A stretch of 64,000 bases of DNA from the NCBI GenBank assembly GCA_027257055.1, contig JAPVLO010000007.1, forward strand, positions 8,866,001-8,930,000, in the 5' to 3' direction. This DNA comes from Cephalopachus bancanus. Taxonomy: Eukaryota; Chordata; Mammalia; Primates; Tarsiidae. A program made the translations under genes and the position numbers. Below are positions 1 through 13,391 of the stretch, piece after piece (the stretch's first letter is position 1; the number at the start of each line of letters is the position of its first letter). The notes below the pieces were generated by a model. It was not told the DNA's origin and ran no database searches. It saw nothing but the letters and a program-made list of their open reading frames with translations.

Positions 1-165
1 GTCCTAAGCACCTTCCAACTCACTGTGTCTCCTCCCAGAAACTCCAGAAGGTACCTTCAGCTATCACTCCCATTTTCAAGATGGAGTGACTGAGGTACCA
101 AGCAGTTAAGGAACATGTCCGAGATGAGGGAAGAGCCCAGATTCACCCCCCAAATCCCAGACTCA
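1..165 (-). mobile_element. MIR fragment
   Basis: Contains the reverse-oriented MIR core (cattttcaagatggagtgac, then a truncated ledger of the MIR tail). Old, diverged SINE. Confidence 0.55.
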
Positions 166-479
166 AGCACCCACCCTTAGAAGCGGTCTGAAGATGGCCA
201 CCTGGGTGCATCCTCGGGTGTTACAATCCCACCTTCAGGAAGTGGTTCCCAGGGAAGGATCAGGTGACTACACAGAGTGCAATGGACAGGGATGCTCTCT
301 GTAGCACTGTGTACGTGGCCCTGGAAAGCCAGCAGCAACCTACATGTCCATCCGCGAGGGATTGCTCAAGTATTGTGCACCGTAGCCAAACTCGGATGCT
401 CTGTTACCACGAAAGAGGATGATAAGTCTATATTCATTAGCATGGAAAGCTGTGATCGTTAAGTGGAAAAAAAGCAATC
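166..479. other. Intergenic, unclassified
   Basis: No coding signal and no repeat family I recognise. Confidence 0.5.
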
Positions 480-764
480 CACTCAACAGCATTCGTAGTG
501 CGCATCTATTTTTGCTGCAATATAAATTTAAATATATACATACATATATATACACATATATATATACCCATGTGTGCAAATATGCATAGAAATGAGACTG
601 GAAGAAAATGCATCAAAATGTTAAAAGGAGTGTTTCTGGGCAGTAAGATTTTGGAGTCTTCCCACTTTCCCTCTCCGTAGACTTTTCTGTTTTCTCTATT
701 TTTTGCCATGAGCATGTATTGCTTTTATAACTGGGGGCGGGTAGAGATGTAAAAAAACAATTTG
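480..764. mobile_element. Probable L1M-type 3' end with AT-rich (TA/CA) tract
   Basis: A degenerate TATACA tract at 525-572, then a phrase ending gagcatgtattgcttttata, typical of old L1 3' ends in mammals. Confidence 0.4.
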
Positions 765-1134
765 GCTATTTTCATTTTGAAAACTGTGCAACGTGCAATA
801 GCTTTCTGTCCTTTGGGGTAAATCATGGACCCACGGAGGAAAGGCAAGCACTTTTGTGTTGCTGCTGCACCGTCTTCAGGAGTGTGGCAGTCCCCTTGGG
901 TATGCGACCATGCCTTTAGCGCTAGACCATCGCATTGGGCAAGGCTGGGGCCAAGAGAGAATCTGAAATGATTCTCTCATTTCATGAGGCATGGGGGTGC
1001 CCTGAGGGTGCGGGAGGAGAGAAGATGGGTGGGTAGGTGGGTGGGAGGCAGGGCCTCATTAAGGGGCCCAGCATGGGAAGCAAGACCTCACTTCAGGCAA
1101 GTGTGGCCGAGTAGTAAGCTGTAGTCCTAACCCC
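765..1134. other. Intergenic, unclassified
   Basis: No gene; only a short degenerate GGGT run near 1023-1050. Confidence 0.5.
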
Positions 1135-1167
1135 CAGGAATCTGTGTGTAGTGTTTTTGTGTTGCTG

Positions 1168-1434
1168 TTTGTTTTTTTGAGTCAGGGTCTTACTCTTTTG
1201 CCCAGGCACACTCACAGCCACCTTGACCTGCTGGGCTCAGGTGATCCTTCCTCCTTAGCCTTCCAAGTAGCTGGGACTACAGGCTTACACCACCATGCCT
1301 GGCTAATTTGCTTTTTTTGTAGAGACGAGGTCGTTATGTTGCCCAGGCAGGTCTCAGATTCCTGGACTCAAGCAACTCTCTCGCCTTGGCCTCTCACAGT
1401 ACTGGGATGACAGGCATGAGCCACCACGCCCGGC
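1168..1434 (-). mobile_element. AluJ-like element
   Basis: Reverse-oriented Alu, poly-T at the left and CCGGCC at the right, with an internal deletion. Flanked by a perfect 12-bp target-site duplication CAGGAATCTGTG (1135 and 1435). Confidence 0.9.
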
Positions 1435-1446
1435 CAGGAATCTGTG

Positions 1447-2283
1447 CTTTCACAAGCCTTCCAGGTGATTCTGAGGCATGCGCAGGTTTGAGAGCCACAG
1501 ACTTAAATAATGACCCAACTGCTGTCACCTCTTCCCTTACAATGGTTCTCCTACCCATAGAAAGCACTTGGTGCGTTACTTATGCCCAAAACTTAGCAAC
1601 AGAGACCAGCAAGCACATATCACCTTGTGGTGCCTGTGGATGGGGAACTCAGGAGCAGGGAAGTTGGTGGCTCTGGCTCGGGACTCTCCTGAAGTTGCTG
1701 GGGACAAGGACCGTGGCTGTTAAAGGGCTTGCCCAGGCTGGAGAACCCGCCTCCAAGATGCCCCCGTCACGTGGCTGTGGGCTGCAGGTCTCAGCTCCTT
1801 GCAGGGGGCGTGGTGCTCTCCAGAGGGCACCTTGAGGGCTTTTGCAAGATGTCACCCACGTTCCCCAGTGCAGGTGACATGAGAGAGAGCAAAGTCGAAA
1901 TCCCATGCCTGCTATGACTTGAGTCTTAGAAGAGACATCCTCCCCCCATAGCCCCCCCCCTCCGCTGCCATCCTCTCTTGCTAGCAATGTACACCAAGTC
2001 CAGCCACACTCAAAGGGTGGAGCAGGTGCTCAGCACCACTTATTGAAGGGAGAAGCACCAAAGAACCAGTGGGTTCATTTCAAAACCATCACTGTCGGAA
2101 ATTCCTGATAGATGTCCACATCCCCCAAGTGTGCTCTGAATCCCCATGAAGCAACAGCATCCATGAGTTTGTCAGAAATGCAGAAGCCCGGGCCCCAGCC
2201 TAGAGCTGCTGTGTCAGAATCGGATTGTGAACAAGATGCCCCAGGGGGCTCATGGGCTCACTGAAGTTGGAAAGTGGGCATTC
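1447..2283. other. Intergenic, unclassified
   Basis: No coding exon or recognised repeat; a C9 homopolymer lies near 1950. Confidence 0.5.
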
Positions 2284-2573
2284 TTGGGGGGGCACAGTGG
2301 CTCTTGCCTGTCATCCAAGCTCTTTGGAAGGCTGAGGCAGTAGAATTGCTTGAGCCCAGGAGTTCCAGACCAGCTGGGGCAACATAACAAGACTTCATCT
2401 CTACAAAAAAAAAAGTCAAAAACTTAGCAGGTCATGATGGCATGCGCCTATAGTCCTAGCTACTCAGGAGGCTGAGGCAGAAGGATCACCTGTGCCCAGG
2501 AAGTGGAGGCTGTGGTGAGCTGGGATTGTGCCACTGCACTCCAGCCTGGACAACAGATCAAGACCCTATTTTA
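2284..2573 (+). mobile_element. AluJ
   Basis: Complete dimeric Alu with AluJ-type bases (gcaacataacaagac, then a right monomer with gtggtgagctgggattg). Confidence 0.9.
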
Positions 2574-2589
2574 AAAGTGGGGGAGGGTT

Positions 2590-2825
2590 CTGTGGACCCA
2601 TGAAGGAAGTCTCTGGGCAGGTGCCAGACTTCAACCTCCCAGAACTCCACAGACGACATCCAGCAACGGCCCCTGCTTGAAAGAGAGCCCTGGACAGCTG
2701 GGTTTCTGCACAGGAGGGTCTCGGCACACTAGCTGCTTTTCCTGCCCACCTTCAGTGAGACCCAAATAAAGCCAATTTTGAAATGTGTTTATTTCTGTTG
2801 AGAAGAACCACCCAGCACATCCGGG
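2590..2825 (+). repeat. Unclassified repeat, copy 1
   Basis: About 235 bp matching 13612-13845 in the same orientation; shared words include gaaggaagtctctg and cagctgggtttctgcacagg. An Alu lies directly upstream of both copies. Could be an old LTR fragment or an ancient duplication. Confidence 0.6.
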
Positions 2826-3734
2826 GCCGTGTTCCACTCCGAAGTGGCTTTGGCTGCTGCTGGGTCTTATGACAGCCCCGAAACTCACGATGGTGGGCCC
2901 TGTCAGCCCCTTGGCAGTAATTGTGCTGGGCTGTGGGGGCTCTGGTGTTTACCAAGCACCCCCTCCCTGAGTGAGCGTTCTACCTGAATGGTCATGTGGA
3001 ATCTGCAAACCATCGCAGGAGCCAGGCACTGTGGTTCTGTCCACTTCACAGATGGACAAGTGAGACTCAGAGAGGCCCAACCACTTGCCTGATAGAGGCA
3101 TGGTGCCCATGCATGGAAGAGGCCTTGGAGGGTGGGGAGATAACATTTGGCATCTGCTCGGAAAGAAAGAGAAATGGTATTCCCAGCCTGGTAGCCACAC
3201 AGGCAAAAATAAAGTGGTGGGAAATGTGACTCTGGGTGGGTCCTGGAGGTCACATTCTTGTATACTCTCCCCAGCTCACCCTTGATAGTGGATGGGACTT
3301 GGGACTGGCTGCGAACCACTGGAACATGGCCAAGCTGATCGAGGTCACTCCCATGATGACATCATGTTGTCAAGACCCTAAAGGGTCAGCAACCCACCTT
3401 AGCGCCCAACTCTCCTTATTAGCCTTGAAAACCCCCTGTCATGAGTCTTCCAGTCACAAAGGAATAAATTCTGCCAATGGCCTGAGGGAGCTCAGAGGCT
3501 GATTCCTTTCCAGTCCCACACCTGGACTCAGAGGAGACCGCAGCCAGGTCAACACCTTGCGTTCAGCCTGGTGGGAGCCTGAGGCCAGAGCCTGCCTCCA
3601 CTCCTGACCCACGAAAGCTGCAAGATCTTAATTAAGTCTGTATTGTTTTACATGGCTACATTTATGGTATTGTGTCACAGGGTGATGGACCATAAATACA
3701 AATTCATTCACTCAACTCAGCTTCACACAAGAGG
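2826..3734. other. Intergenic; MIR-like piece near 2960-3110
   Basis: A reverse MIR core (cacttcacagatggacaagt) lies near 3045; the rest is unclassified and non-coding. Confidence 0.45.
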
Positions 3735-3860
3735 GTTGTCAGATTCAGCAAATTACAGGAGGCCCAGTTAGGTTTGAATTTCAGTTTAGCAATGAGTAAT
3801 TTTTTAAGTGTATGTCCCATGCAATATCTGGAACATATTTATACTAGGAAAGCATTCGCT
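3735..3860 (+). mobile_element. Half of a hairpin-type MITE
   Basis: Matches the left half of the palindromic element also seen at 9945 and 26706: cagattcagcaaattacagg, then gaatttcag and gtatgtcccatgcaatat. Confidence 0.6.
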
Positions 3861-3929
3861 CTTCCTCAGAAATGCAAGCATGACTTGGTGTTCTGTGTCC
3901 CATCCAGAAGCCCTGCTATTAGGCCTCAT

Positions 3930-4102
3930 TGGACATCTGGGAATGTCCCTTTGCCACCTCATTGTTTCCCCTTTTCTCCTGTCTAAGCTTTGACACACAT
4001 TGTCTCCTGGCTTAGAAAACTGCCTCATAACTAACCCAGCCAAGTCCTTCTCATCAAGTTCATCCATCCCTTCCTCCAGAAGCCTCTGCCCATCCGCCAG
4101 AG
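3930..4102 (-). repeat. Inverted repeat, left arm
   Basis: Reverse complement matches 4640-4801. The inner 118 bp (about 3985-4102) is roughly 92% identical by eye; the outer part is looser with small gaps. Confidence 0.85.
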
Positions 4103-4639
4103 ATGCTCAGAGGTCAGAAGCCTGGGCTCTTCTTACTTTCTGCTGCAAAGGTCTTTATCCCCAAACCCAGGGACCCCAGGCAGCCCCTCTACAGCGTCAA
4201 GTTGGTAAAGGCAACACCAACTCCAAGAGGCTTCCTCAGTAGCCCCTATTTTCATCATGGTATTGCCATCTCTACACCAAAGCTCCCCAGCATCTCAGGT
4301 CTCCTGAGCCAGAAGACACCCCAAAGCCTGTAGGACTCCCTGCATGGCACAGCAGAGGGCCGGGCTCTCTTGATACTTTCCCGTCTGGTGGAAATCAGCC
4401 CACCCCTTCCAAAGAGTTCAGGGGAGGGCCTGTGACCCTGCAGTTCAGAGATAAGGAAGATGCAATGGCATCCCTCAAGGAGATTGTGGCCCCGTGGGGG
4501 ACAAGGAGGCAGTTGACGGAAAAGTAGGGAAGATAGAAGGAAGGAAGGACAGAGGGAGGAAGGGAAGAGGAACGAGGACTCAACAGAAGTGATGCCATCT
4601 GCTCAGCACCACTTAAAAGTTCAGGCAGGGCTGAACACC
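4103..4639. repeat. Spacer of inverted repeat with homopurine tract
   Basis: Unclassified 537-bp spacer. A GGAA/GGGA homopurine-rich run at about 4517-4578 could adopt triplex structure; no coding signal. Confidence 0.5.
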
Positions 4640-4801
4640 CTGGCGGATGGGCAGAAGCTTCTGGAGGAAGGGATGGGTGAACTTGATGAGAAGGACTTAG
4701 CTGGGTTAGTTATAAGGCAATCTTCCAAGCCAGGAGACGATGTGTGTCAAAGCTTAGAGAGAAGAAAAGAGGAAACAGTGAGATGACATTCCAGATGTCC
4801 A
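4640..4801 (+). repeat. Inverted repeat, right arm
   Basis: Partner of 3930-4102. Both arms encode a similar peptide (ELDEKDLAGLV...) in corresponding frames, but only because the DNA is duplicated. Confidence 0.85.
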
Positions 4802-5416
4802 ACAAACATCCATGTCAGACACTGCTAGATGCTGTCCACGTGAGTCAGTGTGGTTGGAGGGCTGAGGGCAAGGGTATTTCAGCAGGTTCTGAAAGCACAC
4901 AGATTCTAGGGGTCAGAGTCGGCATAGGGAGAGAGAGGCCCAGGACTGGAGCCCAGGTTGCTACTTGGGGTGCATAACCCCTGAGGGACAGCCAGAGAGG
5001 GGAGGAAGGCATCTGGGTGGCCTGTGAGTCTTTCAAACAGTCATGGCCAGGGGGCAGTTGGGGCTGCAGGTCAGAGGCTCGAGGGTGGGTTTGGGCTGGA
5101 GAAGTTTGGGGAGTCATCAACATGTAGACGTGCCAAGGCCACTGACCATCTTGCCTGCCAGCACCCACTCCCTTCCAGGAAAAGCACTTCAGCCATCTGC
5201 ACAATCAGTCCCTGTGGTGCAGGTGGGTCCAGCTTCCAGGGCGGGGCATGACCTAAGCTTGGCTAATCACAGTGCTCCATCCCCACAGCCACAGTGGTTG
5301 GTTCAGGGATGAGCATGAGACCCAAGTCAGGTCAATGAGCACTACCCCTGAGATTTTTGCTCTAATTATTAGAAAGAGACTTTTTTTATTTGGTTTCTAG
5401 AGCCTCAATTTTTGCA

Positions 5417-5418
<2 letters not shown>
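4802..5418. other. Intergenic, unclassified
   Basis: No gene or recognised repeat. Confidence 0.5.

Positions 5419-5455
<37 letters not shown>
5419..5455 (+). repeat. (TG)n microsatellite
   Basis: About 18 uninterrupted TG units. Confidence 0.97.
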
Positions 5456-5459
<4 letters not shown>

Positions 5460-5899
5460 TGTGCTTGTTTGTTGCAGAAGGACAGGGCCCTTGGCTGATG
5501 CAGCTCTCTCTGCCTCTGTCCTGTGTTGTTCTTCTAATAACTGTAGAATATGCCACAAATCCTGAGATAAGGAAGAACTGTCCTGAGCTGCCCAGGCTGT
5601 ATCCTCCTTCCTTCTAGACCAGAATGTCCACAATGTTTGGGTTCAGCAGGTCCAGTGTCACCGAGGGCATCAGCCCCCAGTCAGGGAGTGTGGGGCCCCT
5701 CCACTGTGGTGGGCATGGGGCATGGACAGACAAGACCCTGTTCCCCAGACAGCCTTCCTGAGCCCTGAGCGACTGGCCCCCCAAGGGTCCTGCTGCCGAT
5801 CTGTGAGTCATAAATCTGCTTTGCCTGACTTGTGTGAGCACCAGTCTCACCAGGCTAAAGTCCATGGTGAAGAACCTTCACATCTGTTTTCTGCTGCTC
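5456..5899. other. Intergenic, unclassified
   Basis: Nothing recognised. Confidence 0.5.
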
Positions 5900-6003
5900 C
5901 TTGAAGAAAAGGACTTTGCTTCATTCCCTGCTCCATCTCCAGCTTCTAAAACCCTGGTCAACATGTTGCAGGTACTCACTGTTTGTTGAATAAATAAGTA
6001 AAC
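5900..6003 (+). mobile_element. L2 3' end
   Basis: Ends ttgttgaataaataagta, typical of the L2 3' terminus. Confidence 0.6.
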
Positions 6004-6559
6004 GATGAAATCAGGCTCTGAAGTCTGGGGACCTCCACCGGGATGGCTCTTCCTTCCATTCTCGACCGAGTGGAGGCTGCCATGCCTCAGTTTTCATACC
6101 CAGACCATGGGGCAATGCTGGTGCCGATCCACGGGCTGTTCAGGGGACGCGGGAGTCTCGTGGGGAAGGGAGGAAACCTGGTGGGCAATTGAGTGGGTGG
6201 AGAGCATGGGTATGGGGGAGGGGGCCTCAGCCCGGAACAAGCCTCCCCCACACCCAAGGTGTGAAGCTGCCTTATGTAGAGCTTCCCACCTTCAGGGCTG
6301 CCCGGGGAGAGGGGGAAACCCATGGGGACCTGGCTGGGATCTTGGAACTTCATCTTAGGAGTATGATGTGGCTCTTCTTGGGTCGCCATGGGGCAGATGT
6401 GAATGAATACCTTCAGAGGACCCTCTGGTTGTGCAAGCATCAAGCACAGACCCTACTGCTGAGCTGACACCAGGGGTGCGTGGCTGTCTGAGCTCACGAG
6501 GCTGCCGTCACGTGCTCTACAAGAGGACAAAGTCCACCCAAGGGAGCCCCCGGTTCCAC
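6004..6559. other. Intergenic, unclassified
   Basis: Open frames here overlap on both strands without codon bias; non-coding. Confidence 0.5.
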
Positions 6560-6680
6560 TGAGGCTCTGAGCCTGCCTGCCTGGGCTTGAAGCCTGGTTT
6601 TGCCACTAACAAGCTGCGTGACTTTGGATGAGTCACTTAGCCTGTTTATGTTGTAGTTTCTTTGTCTAAAAAATGTGTAC
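6560..6680 (+). mobile_element. MIR
   Basis: Shows gtgactttggatgagtcact and tttctttgtctaaaaaatg in forward orientation. Confidence 0.8.
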
Positions 6681-7074
6681 ATGTCACCAGCACTTACCGC
6701 CAGGGATAGCTGCTATTGAAATTGACCCAGGGAGCATGGGTAGAGAGGCTGGCACAGCTAAAAGTCCACAAACATGGGTCAGGCAGCTCCAAGAGCCACA
6801 GCCAAGGCCCCTGTCTCAAGGAACTGTCGGGGGCCTGAGGGGGCACTGGGGATACATAAAGTAACGTTCTGGCATGTAAGTGAATGAGCAACATTGGGTG
6901 GTGAGGGCTGTGCAGGAAACACAAGGGGAAATGTGAACAGAGAGAGGAGGGGAACAGAGGCCAGGCACATGTGCCAAGCCTGGAGGAAAGAAAGGCTGCT
7001 CCTTGAGGCCCCCCAGGGTCCACATCATGACCTGTAAAGCGTATGTGTGTGTGACCATCTGAGGCAGAAGGACC
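6681..7074. other. Intergenic, unclassified
   Basis: Nothing recognised. Confidence 0.5.
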
Positions 7075-7475
7075 CCCAGGTGTGATGCGTTAAGTTAAGG
7101 ACCTGGTTCAGGGAGCATCTTCCGGGTGAACTGGGCCCCAGTGGATCCACAGAGGTCCTTATGAGAGAGGTGGAAGACAGTCGCGGTGAGAGAGGAGACT
7201 TGAGAACGGGCACAGAGGCCATAACAGGGAGGAGGAGCTGCCTGGCTGGCTGTGATAGTGGCAGAAGGGGCCACAAAGCCAAGGAACATAGGGACCCTTA
7301 GAACCCGAAAGGCACAGACACAGATTCCCCCCAGAGACTCCAAAAGGGTTGGACCCTGCTGACCCACGTGGCCTCCGACCTCCTGAACTTAGGACAATAG
7401 ACTTTTGTTGCTTTAAGCCACAAGGTTTGTGACAATATGTCACAGCAGTCACAGGAAACTCAGTGAGCATCAGGG
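7075..7475 (+). mobile_element. MLT1-type LTR (ERVL-MaLR)
   Basis: Near-complete solo LTR: ggtccttatgagagaggtgg, agattccccccagagactcc, and the 3' end ttgctttaagccacaagg followed by cacaggaaact. No internal viral genes. Confidence 0.75.
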
Positions 7476-7744
7476 GCCGGGAGCCACAAGCTCTTGTGGG
7501 TTTCAGGCTAGAGTTGGATTTTACTTGAGAACACAGAACAACCATATAATCTGATCTGTTGCTTTGAAACTTCACTCTGGCTGCCATGCAGGGAGGGAAC
7601 TGGGGAGGAGCTAACAGGGACCCCGTCCAAGGCCGATGAAGCCACCTGGGTGCACATGGCAGCATCAGGGGCTGGAATGGTGGTGAGGAGGCAGGGGACT
7701 GAATGGGTTTATGAGGTGTTTAGGAAGAGAGATGCCTAGTAAAG
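7476..7744. other. Intergenic, unclassified
   Basis: No coding signal; short unclassified spacer between an LTR and an L1 tail. Confidence 0.5.
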
Positions 7745-8258
7745 CTGCCCCATGCATACCTGAGGACCTGGGCACCCCACTCCTGGCACAGCCCAACAGA
7801 AATGAAAACATGCAGCAGCATTCACAGGCACATTATTCATAAGGGACAAATACCAGAAAAACCCAAATGTTCGTCAATAGGAGACCGAACAAACAAACTG
7901 CAGCCTATTTAAATGGTGGAATACTACTCAGCCATGAAAAGTAGCACACTCCTGGTATACCAACCAACAGGAAGGACTCTCACAATCCCAACATTGAGAG
8001 AAGGACACCAGACACAACAAAAGGATGAGCGTGTGATCTAATCACAGGACACTCCAGAACCATCAGTTTGACCTATGGGTTAGAAGATAAAGTAGGGGTC
8101 ACCTATGAGCAGAAGGGGGTGGCAGGACAGGGCCTGGAGGGTTCTGGGGTCTGGTCACGTTCTGTTTCTTAATTGGAGTGCTAGTTACTCAGGTGGTGGT
8201 ATTCACTTGACTCCTCACATGTGTTTTAAGGGATACGTGTGAACATTTAAATTTAATA
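7745..8258 (+). mobile_element. L1M 3' end
   Basis: Decayed end of L1 ORF2 and 3' UTR: aatggtggaatactactcag, ccatgaaaagtagc, then the UTR. Confidence 0.75.
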
Positions 8259-8263
8259 ACTTA

Positions 8264-8556
8264 AGCTGGGCATGGTGGCTCATGCCTGTAATCCCAACCC
8301 TTTGGGAGGCAGAGGTGAGAGGATTGCCTGAGTCCAGGCGTTTGAGACCAGCCTGGGCAACTTGATGAGATATCGTCTCTACAATAAATCAAAATTAGCC
8401 AGGTGTGATGGTGCACACCTGCAGTTCCAGCTACTTGAAAGGCTGAGGAAGAAGGATCGCCTGAACCCAGCAGGTTAAGGCTGCAGTGGCCATGAGCATG
8501 CCACTGCACTACAGCCTGGGCGACAGAGTAAGACTCCTACTCCAAAAAAAAAAAAA
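8264..8556 (+). mobile_element. Alu, lineage-specific AluJ-derived subfamily
   Basis: Carries the diagnostic set gattgcctgag, gcaacttg, acaataaatcaaaa, gttccagctacttg and gtggccatgagca. A-tail at the right. Confidence 0.9.
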
Positions 8557-8844
8557 AATTAAAACAAATAATAAATGTAATAATTTAATTCATATAATTT
8601 ATAAATAGCAATTCGATGTGCTTGGGATACCCATTCTTTTAAATAGCCATTGTTTCTCTCTGCTAGAAATATGCAAAGGATCATCTTCTGGCTATTGGGA
8701 AATGTATAACAAGTTATCGTAAACTGCAGCCATCCTCCTGAGGTATGGATGTCAGGTCTTACTTCCTCTAACCCACCGCATCACTTATGTTTTAGACACT
8801 GTTCTGTGTGCATACCACGCGTCAGGAAATAATAACATCATAAA
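8557..8844. other. AT-rich intergenic stretch
   Basis: Unclassified and non-coding. Confidence 0.4.
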
Positions 8845-9250
8845 AAGAGGCCAGTTTATCCACAGGCGAATGGATACCCAAGCCAGGGCACAGCCACACT
8901 GCGGAATACTGCTCAGAATTAGAAGCCGTGGACTCCTGACTTGCCCAGCCAAGAGCGCAAATCTCAAAATAATCATGGTGAGGAACGAAGCCAGACCCAA
9001 AAAAGTACATACTGTATGCTTCCATTTATATCTAAAACTCTAGGAAATACAAAGTCAGTTATAGTGACAGAGAAGATCAGTGGCTGGTCTGGAGAGGGGG
9101 CGGGAGAGACCTCAGGAGGGTGACAGGGATGGTCGGCGTCTTGACTGTGGCAGGGTCCACAGTGAGTGCATGGACCAGGACTCACCCACGTGTGTGTGCT
9201 CAGCAGACGCTGTTTATGCCAACAAGCCTTCGTTGAGCTATTTTTAAAAT
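8845..9250 (+). mobile_element. L1M 3' end
   Basis: Second decayed L1 tail: gcggaatactgctcagaatt, caaatctcaaaataatcatg, gtacatactgtatgcttcca. Confidence 0.8.
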
Positions 9251-9944
9251 GGAGGGGGAGCTGCAGGATCTGCTGATGGATGGGTGTGGGGGTGAGGGGA
9301 AGGGAGGGAGGTGTCTGAGGGACCCCAGACTCAGGGGCTTGGGGAACGAGAAGAGGCAGTGTCTCTTGCCACCGCTTCCCTGGAGCTGTTTGAAGAACAC
9401 ACTTTGCCCACCTCACCGCCGGCTTCTGGCAGGCAGGGCCTGATCTGGGTTCGGGCACTGCTGTGTCCTGGTGCTTAGCACCAGGCTGGGCACCAGGAGC
9501 CCCGTGTGGTGGGTGCTGGGTCCCCATGAGAACAGGTTTCTTTCTAAACACGGACTTAGACTGTGGGGACCCAACCGCCACCGCCCATTCCTAGGATCGT
9601 GTGTGTCTGCGATTCCTCAGTCACATAGTCAGTCCCCCACGGGAGATCTGAAACAAAGAGTAGAAAAAAGCAGGGAGAAGGACAAGAAACTGAAAAGAGT
9701 TCTTGCCTGGGTCACCAAGGCCCAAGGTCCCCAAAGCATGTCCCGGAGAAGACAAGAAACTGGCCTCCGCCAAGCGTGTCCACATGCTGCCTCCCTGCCT
9801 CGGCCGCATTAGTGTCTGGACACCCTGGCAAGGTCAGAATAAATATCATACCCACCATACAGGGGAGAAAACCGAGGTGCTGTGGTGAAGAATCTAGGCT
9901 CTAGAGCGGTGGCTTCTCCTGGGAGTAATTTTGTACCCTAGTTA
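9251..9944. other. Intergenic, unclassified
   Basis: Nothing recognised; overlapping open frames on both strands are chance. Confidence 0.5.
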
Positions 9945-9980
9945 GGGTTGGCAGATTTTGCAAATAAAAATACAGGACAC

Positions 9981-10272
9981 AGCCAGGCTCGGTGGCTCAG
10001 CCTGTAATCCTGCGCTTTGGGAGGCTGAGCTGAGTGGATTGCCTGAGCCCGTGGGTTCGAGACCCACCCGGGCAACTTGGCAAAACCTCGTCTCTACAAT
10101 AAATCAAAAAAATTAGCTGGGCGTGGTAGTGTGCGCCTGTAGTTCCAGCTACTTGGAAAGCTGAGACGGAAGGATTGCCGCAGCCCAGCAGGTCGAGACT
10201 GCAGTGACTGGGAGCGTGCCGCTGCACTCCAGTCTGGGCGACAGAGTGAGACTCCAACTCAAAAAAAAAAAA
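9981..10272 (+). mobile_element. Alu, lineage-specific subfamily, second tier
   Basis: Left end ggctcagcctgtaatcc, gagcccgtgggttcgagacc, gcaacttgg, acaataaatcaaaa. Near-perfect duplication TACAGGACAC / TACAGGGCAC. Confidence 0.92.
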
Positions 10273-10353
10273 TTACAGGGCACTCTGTTAAACCTGAATT
10301 TCGATAAACAGTGCATTATTTTTTAGCATAAGTGTGTCCCAAATATTGCATAG

Positions 10354-10716
<363 letters not shown>

Positions 10717-10755
10717 TAGTAAAAACAAATGTATTGCTTACGTGAAATTCAGATG

Positions 10756-10960
10756 TAACAGGTGTCCCCAGCAGGCATGTGATGATGTCTGGAGACATTT
10801 TTGATTGTCACAACTGGAGGATGAGGAGAGGGGGAGATGGCTGCTGAGGCAGAGGGCAGGGAATCCGCTAATACCAGACAGCCCTCCACGACAGAGAGTT
10901 ACCTGGTTCCAGGTGACATAGTGCCAGCCTTGAGAAGCCTTGATCTACAGCAGACCTTAG
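10756..10960 (+). mobile_element. MER20 (hAT-Charlie)
   Basis: gatgtctggagacatttttg and ttgtcacaactgg are MER20 hallmarks. Confidence 0.8.
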
Positions 10961-11462
10961 GGCTTGGAATTCAAGATGTGCCATGGGGGAATGGGGGTGA
11001 AAAGAGGCAGGAGAGGAAGGCCCAGGGAGATCTGCCTCCCTCGTAAGCCGCGGGCAGCTCACAAACGAGGAACAGAAAGTACGCCTGCGTACACCCGCCC
11101 GCAAATGGGCACACGGTCGAATGCCCTGCACGCGTGTGCCTGACGGTTGCATCGGTCAGGAAAGTGTGTAAAATAATATGCAGGGATCTAAAAATAATAA
11201 ACAAATAACCAGAGAGGCCCAAATTAGCCATCTGATGGTTTTAGCATGGAGATTTGGTACAGCTTGCTCCAAGCATCCTGGTTTCCTAGGAGACGCTGGC
11301 CACGCATTAGCTGCCTCGGGCCAAAAATAAAAGATTTGGGAGAAAGAAGCCGCAGGGTATTGCCGCCGCCACTGCTGTAGTGTCCGTTGTGTTAAAAACT
11401 AGACTCCCTGGATCCCCAGAGAGAAATGGGCTTCCTTAGCCCTTCTTTTGGCAAGTGGGAGA
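10961..11462. other. Intergenic repeat-free stretch with MEF2 and X-box-like motifs
   Basis: No gene seen. Contains a perfect MEF2 match CTAAAAATAA (11188-11197), a similar CCAAAAATAA (11321-11330), and an RFX X-box-like imperfect palindrome GTTTCCTAGGAGAC (11281-11294). Possible distal enhancer. Confidence 0.3.
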
Positions 11463-11872
<410 letters not shown>

Positions 11873-12423
11873 GAAAACACTTTCTCCATTGCAGGGAGGC
11901 ACAGATTTGTTGGGCACAGGAGAGCATCTGATACCTGGGAGCTGCTTCCGACCCCACCAGGATAGATGGGTACAGCAGCCGGCGTCCCCTCAGTATGCAA
12001 AATGTAGCCCCATGGAACAGGCAGAAGGCTGGTGGCCAGCCAAGGTGCAGTCCTGTGTCCGTATCCTGTGCCCACCTGGTTTAGTCAGGGGACACAGAGG
12101 ACCCTTAGACAGGCCTGTGCTCTCTCACCTGTCCAGCCCCCCTTTCTGGTCCCTCCTGGTCCTGCTGGTCTGAGGGCTGCAAACTGGGGCTGGGGATCTT
12201 GGAGGAAACTGGCGCTGGTCTCCCAGGTGCTCAGATGCCCTGGGCACACTCGGGAGGTCCTGACAGCAAATGAAAGGTCCTTGTTAACATGGCACCTAAG
12301 CCAGAATTCTCAGCCTGGGAGCTCTTACACCACCATGTCCCAGTTGTACCCTTGATGGGTTAGGTTGGAATCTCAGAGATTGCCAATGCTTCCAGGCGAG
12401 CCCAGTGTGCAGCCAAGGTCAAG
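11873..12423. other. Intergenic, unclassified
   Basis: No gene or repeat recognised. Confidence 0.5.
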
Positions 12424-13103
<680 letters not shown>

Positions 13104-13391
13104 TCGAGTTACATTCATTAAGCATCTGCTACCGGCCAGGCATGGTGCTTGACTCTGTGTGGCCTGGGGACGTGGCAGGAAGTGCAGCACGGTCTCTTCA
13201 CTTCTAAGCATATGTATGGTTGGGAAAGCACTAGCCACTTAGTTCAGGCCACCCTGTCATCACCTTTCCCAGAAAAAGTGCCTGGCAGCTGCCAACCCAA
13301 GACCGCATCCAGACAAGAACTCAGATTCCATGAACTGATGTCCAAAGCTCCCTCCCCTCTTCTGTGAAGGTCCCTTCTGTCTCCACCGACC
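13104..13391. other. Intergenic, unclassified
   Basis: Nothing recognised. Confidence 0.5.

Noticed and set aside
3804..4786. Two related peptides (ELDEKDLAGLV type) on opposite strands, as a possible gene family
   Set aside because: They are the two arms of one inverted repeat. Open length is short and there is no start or splice support.
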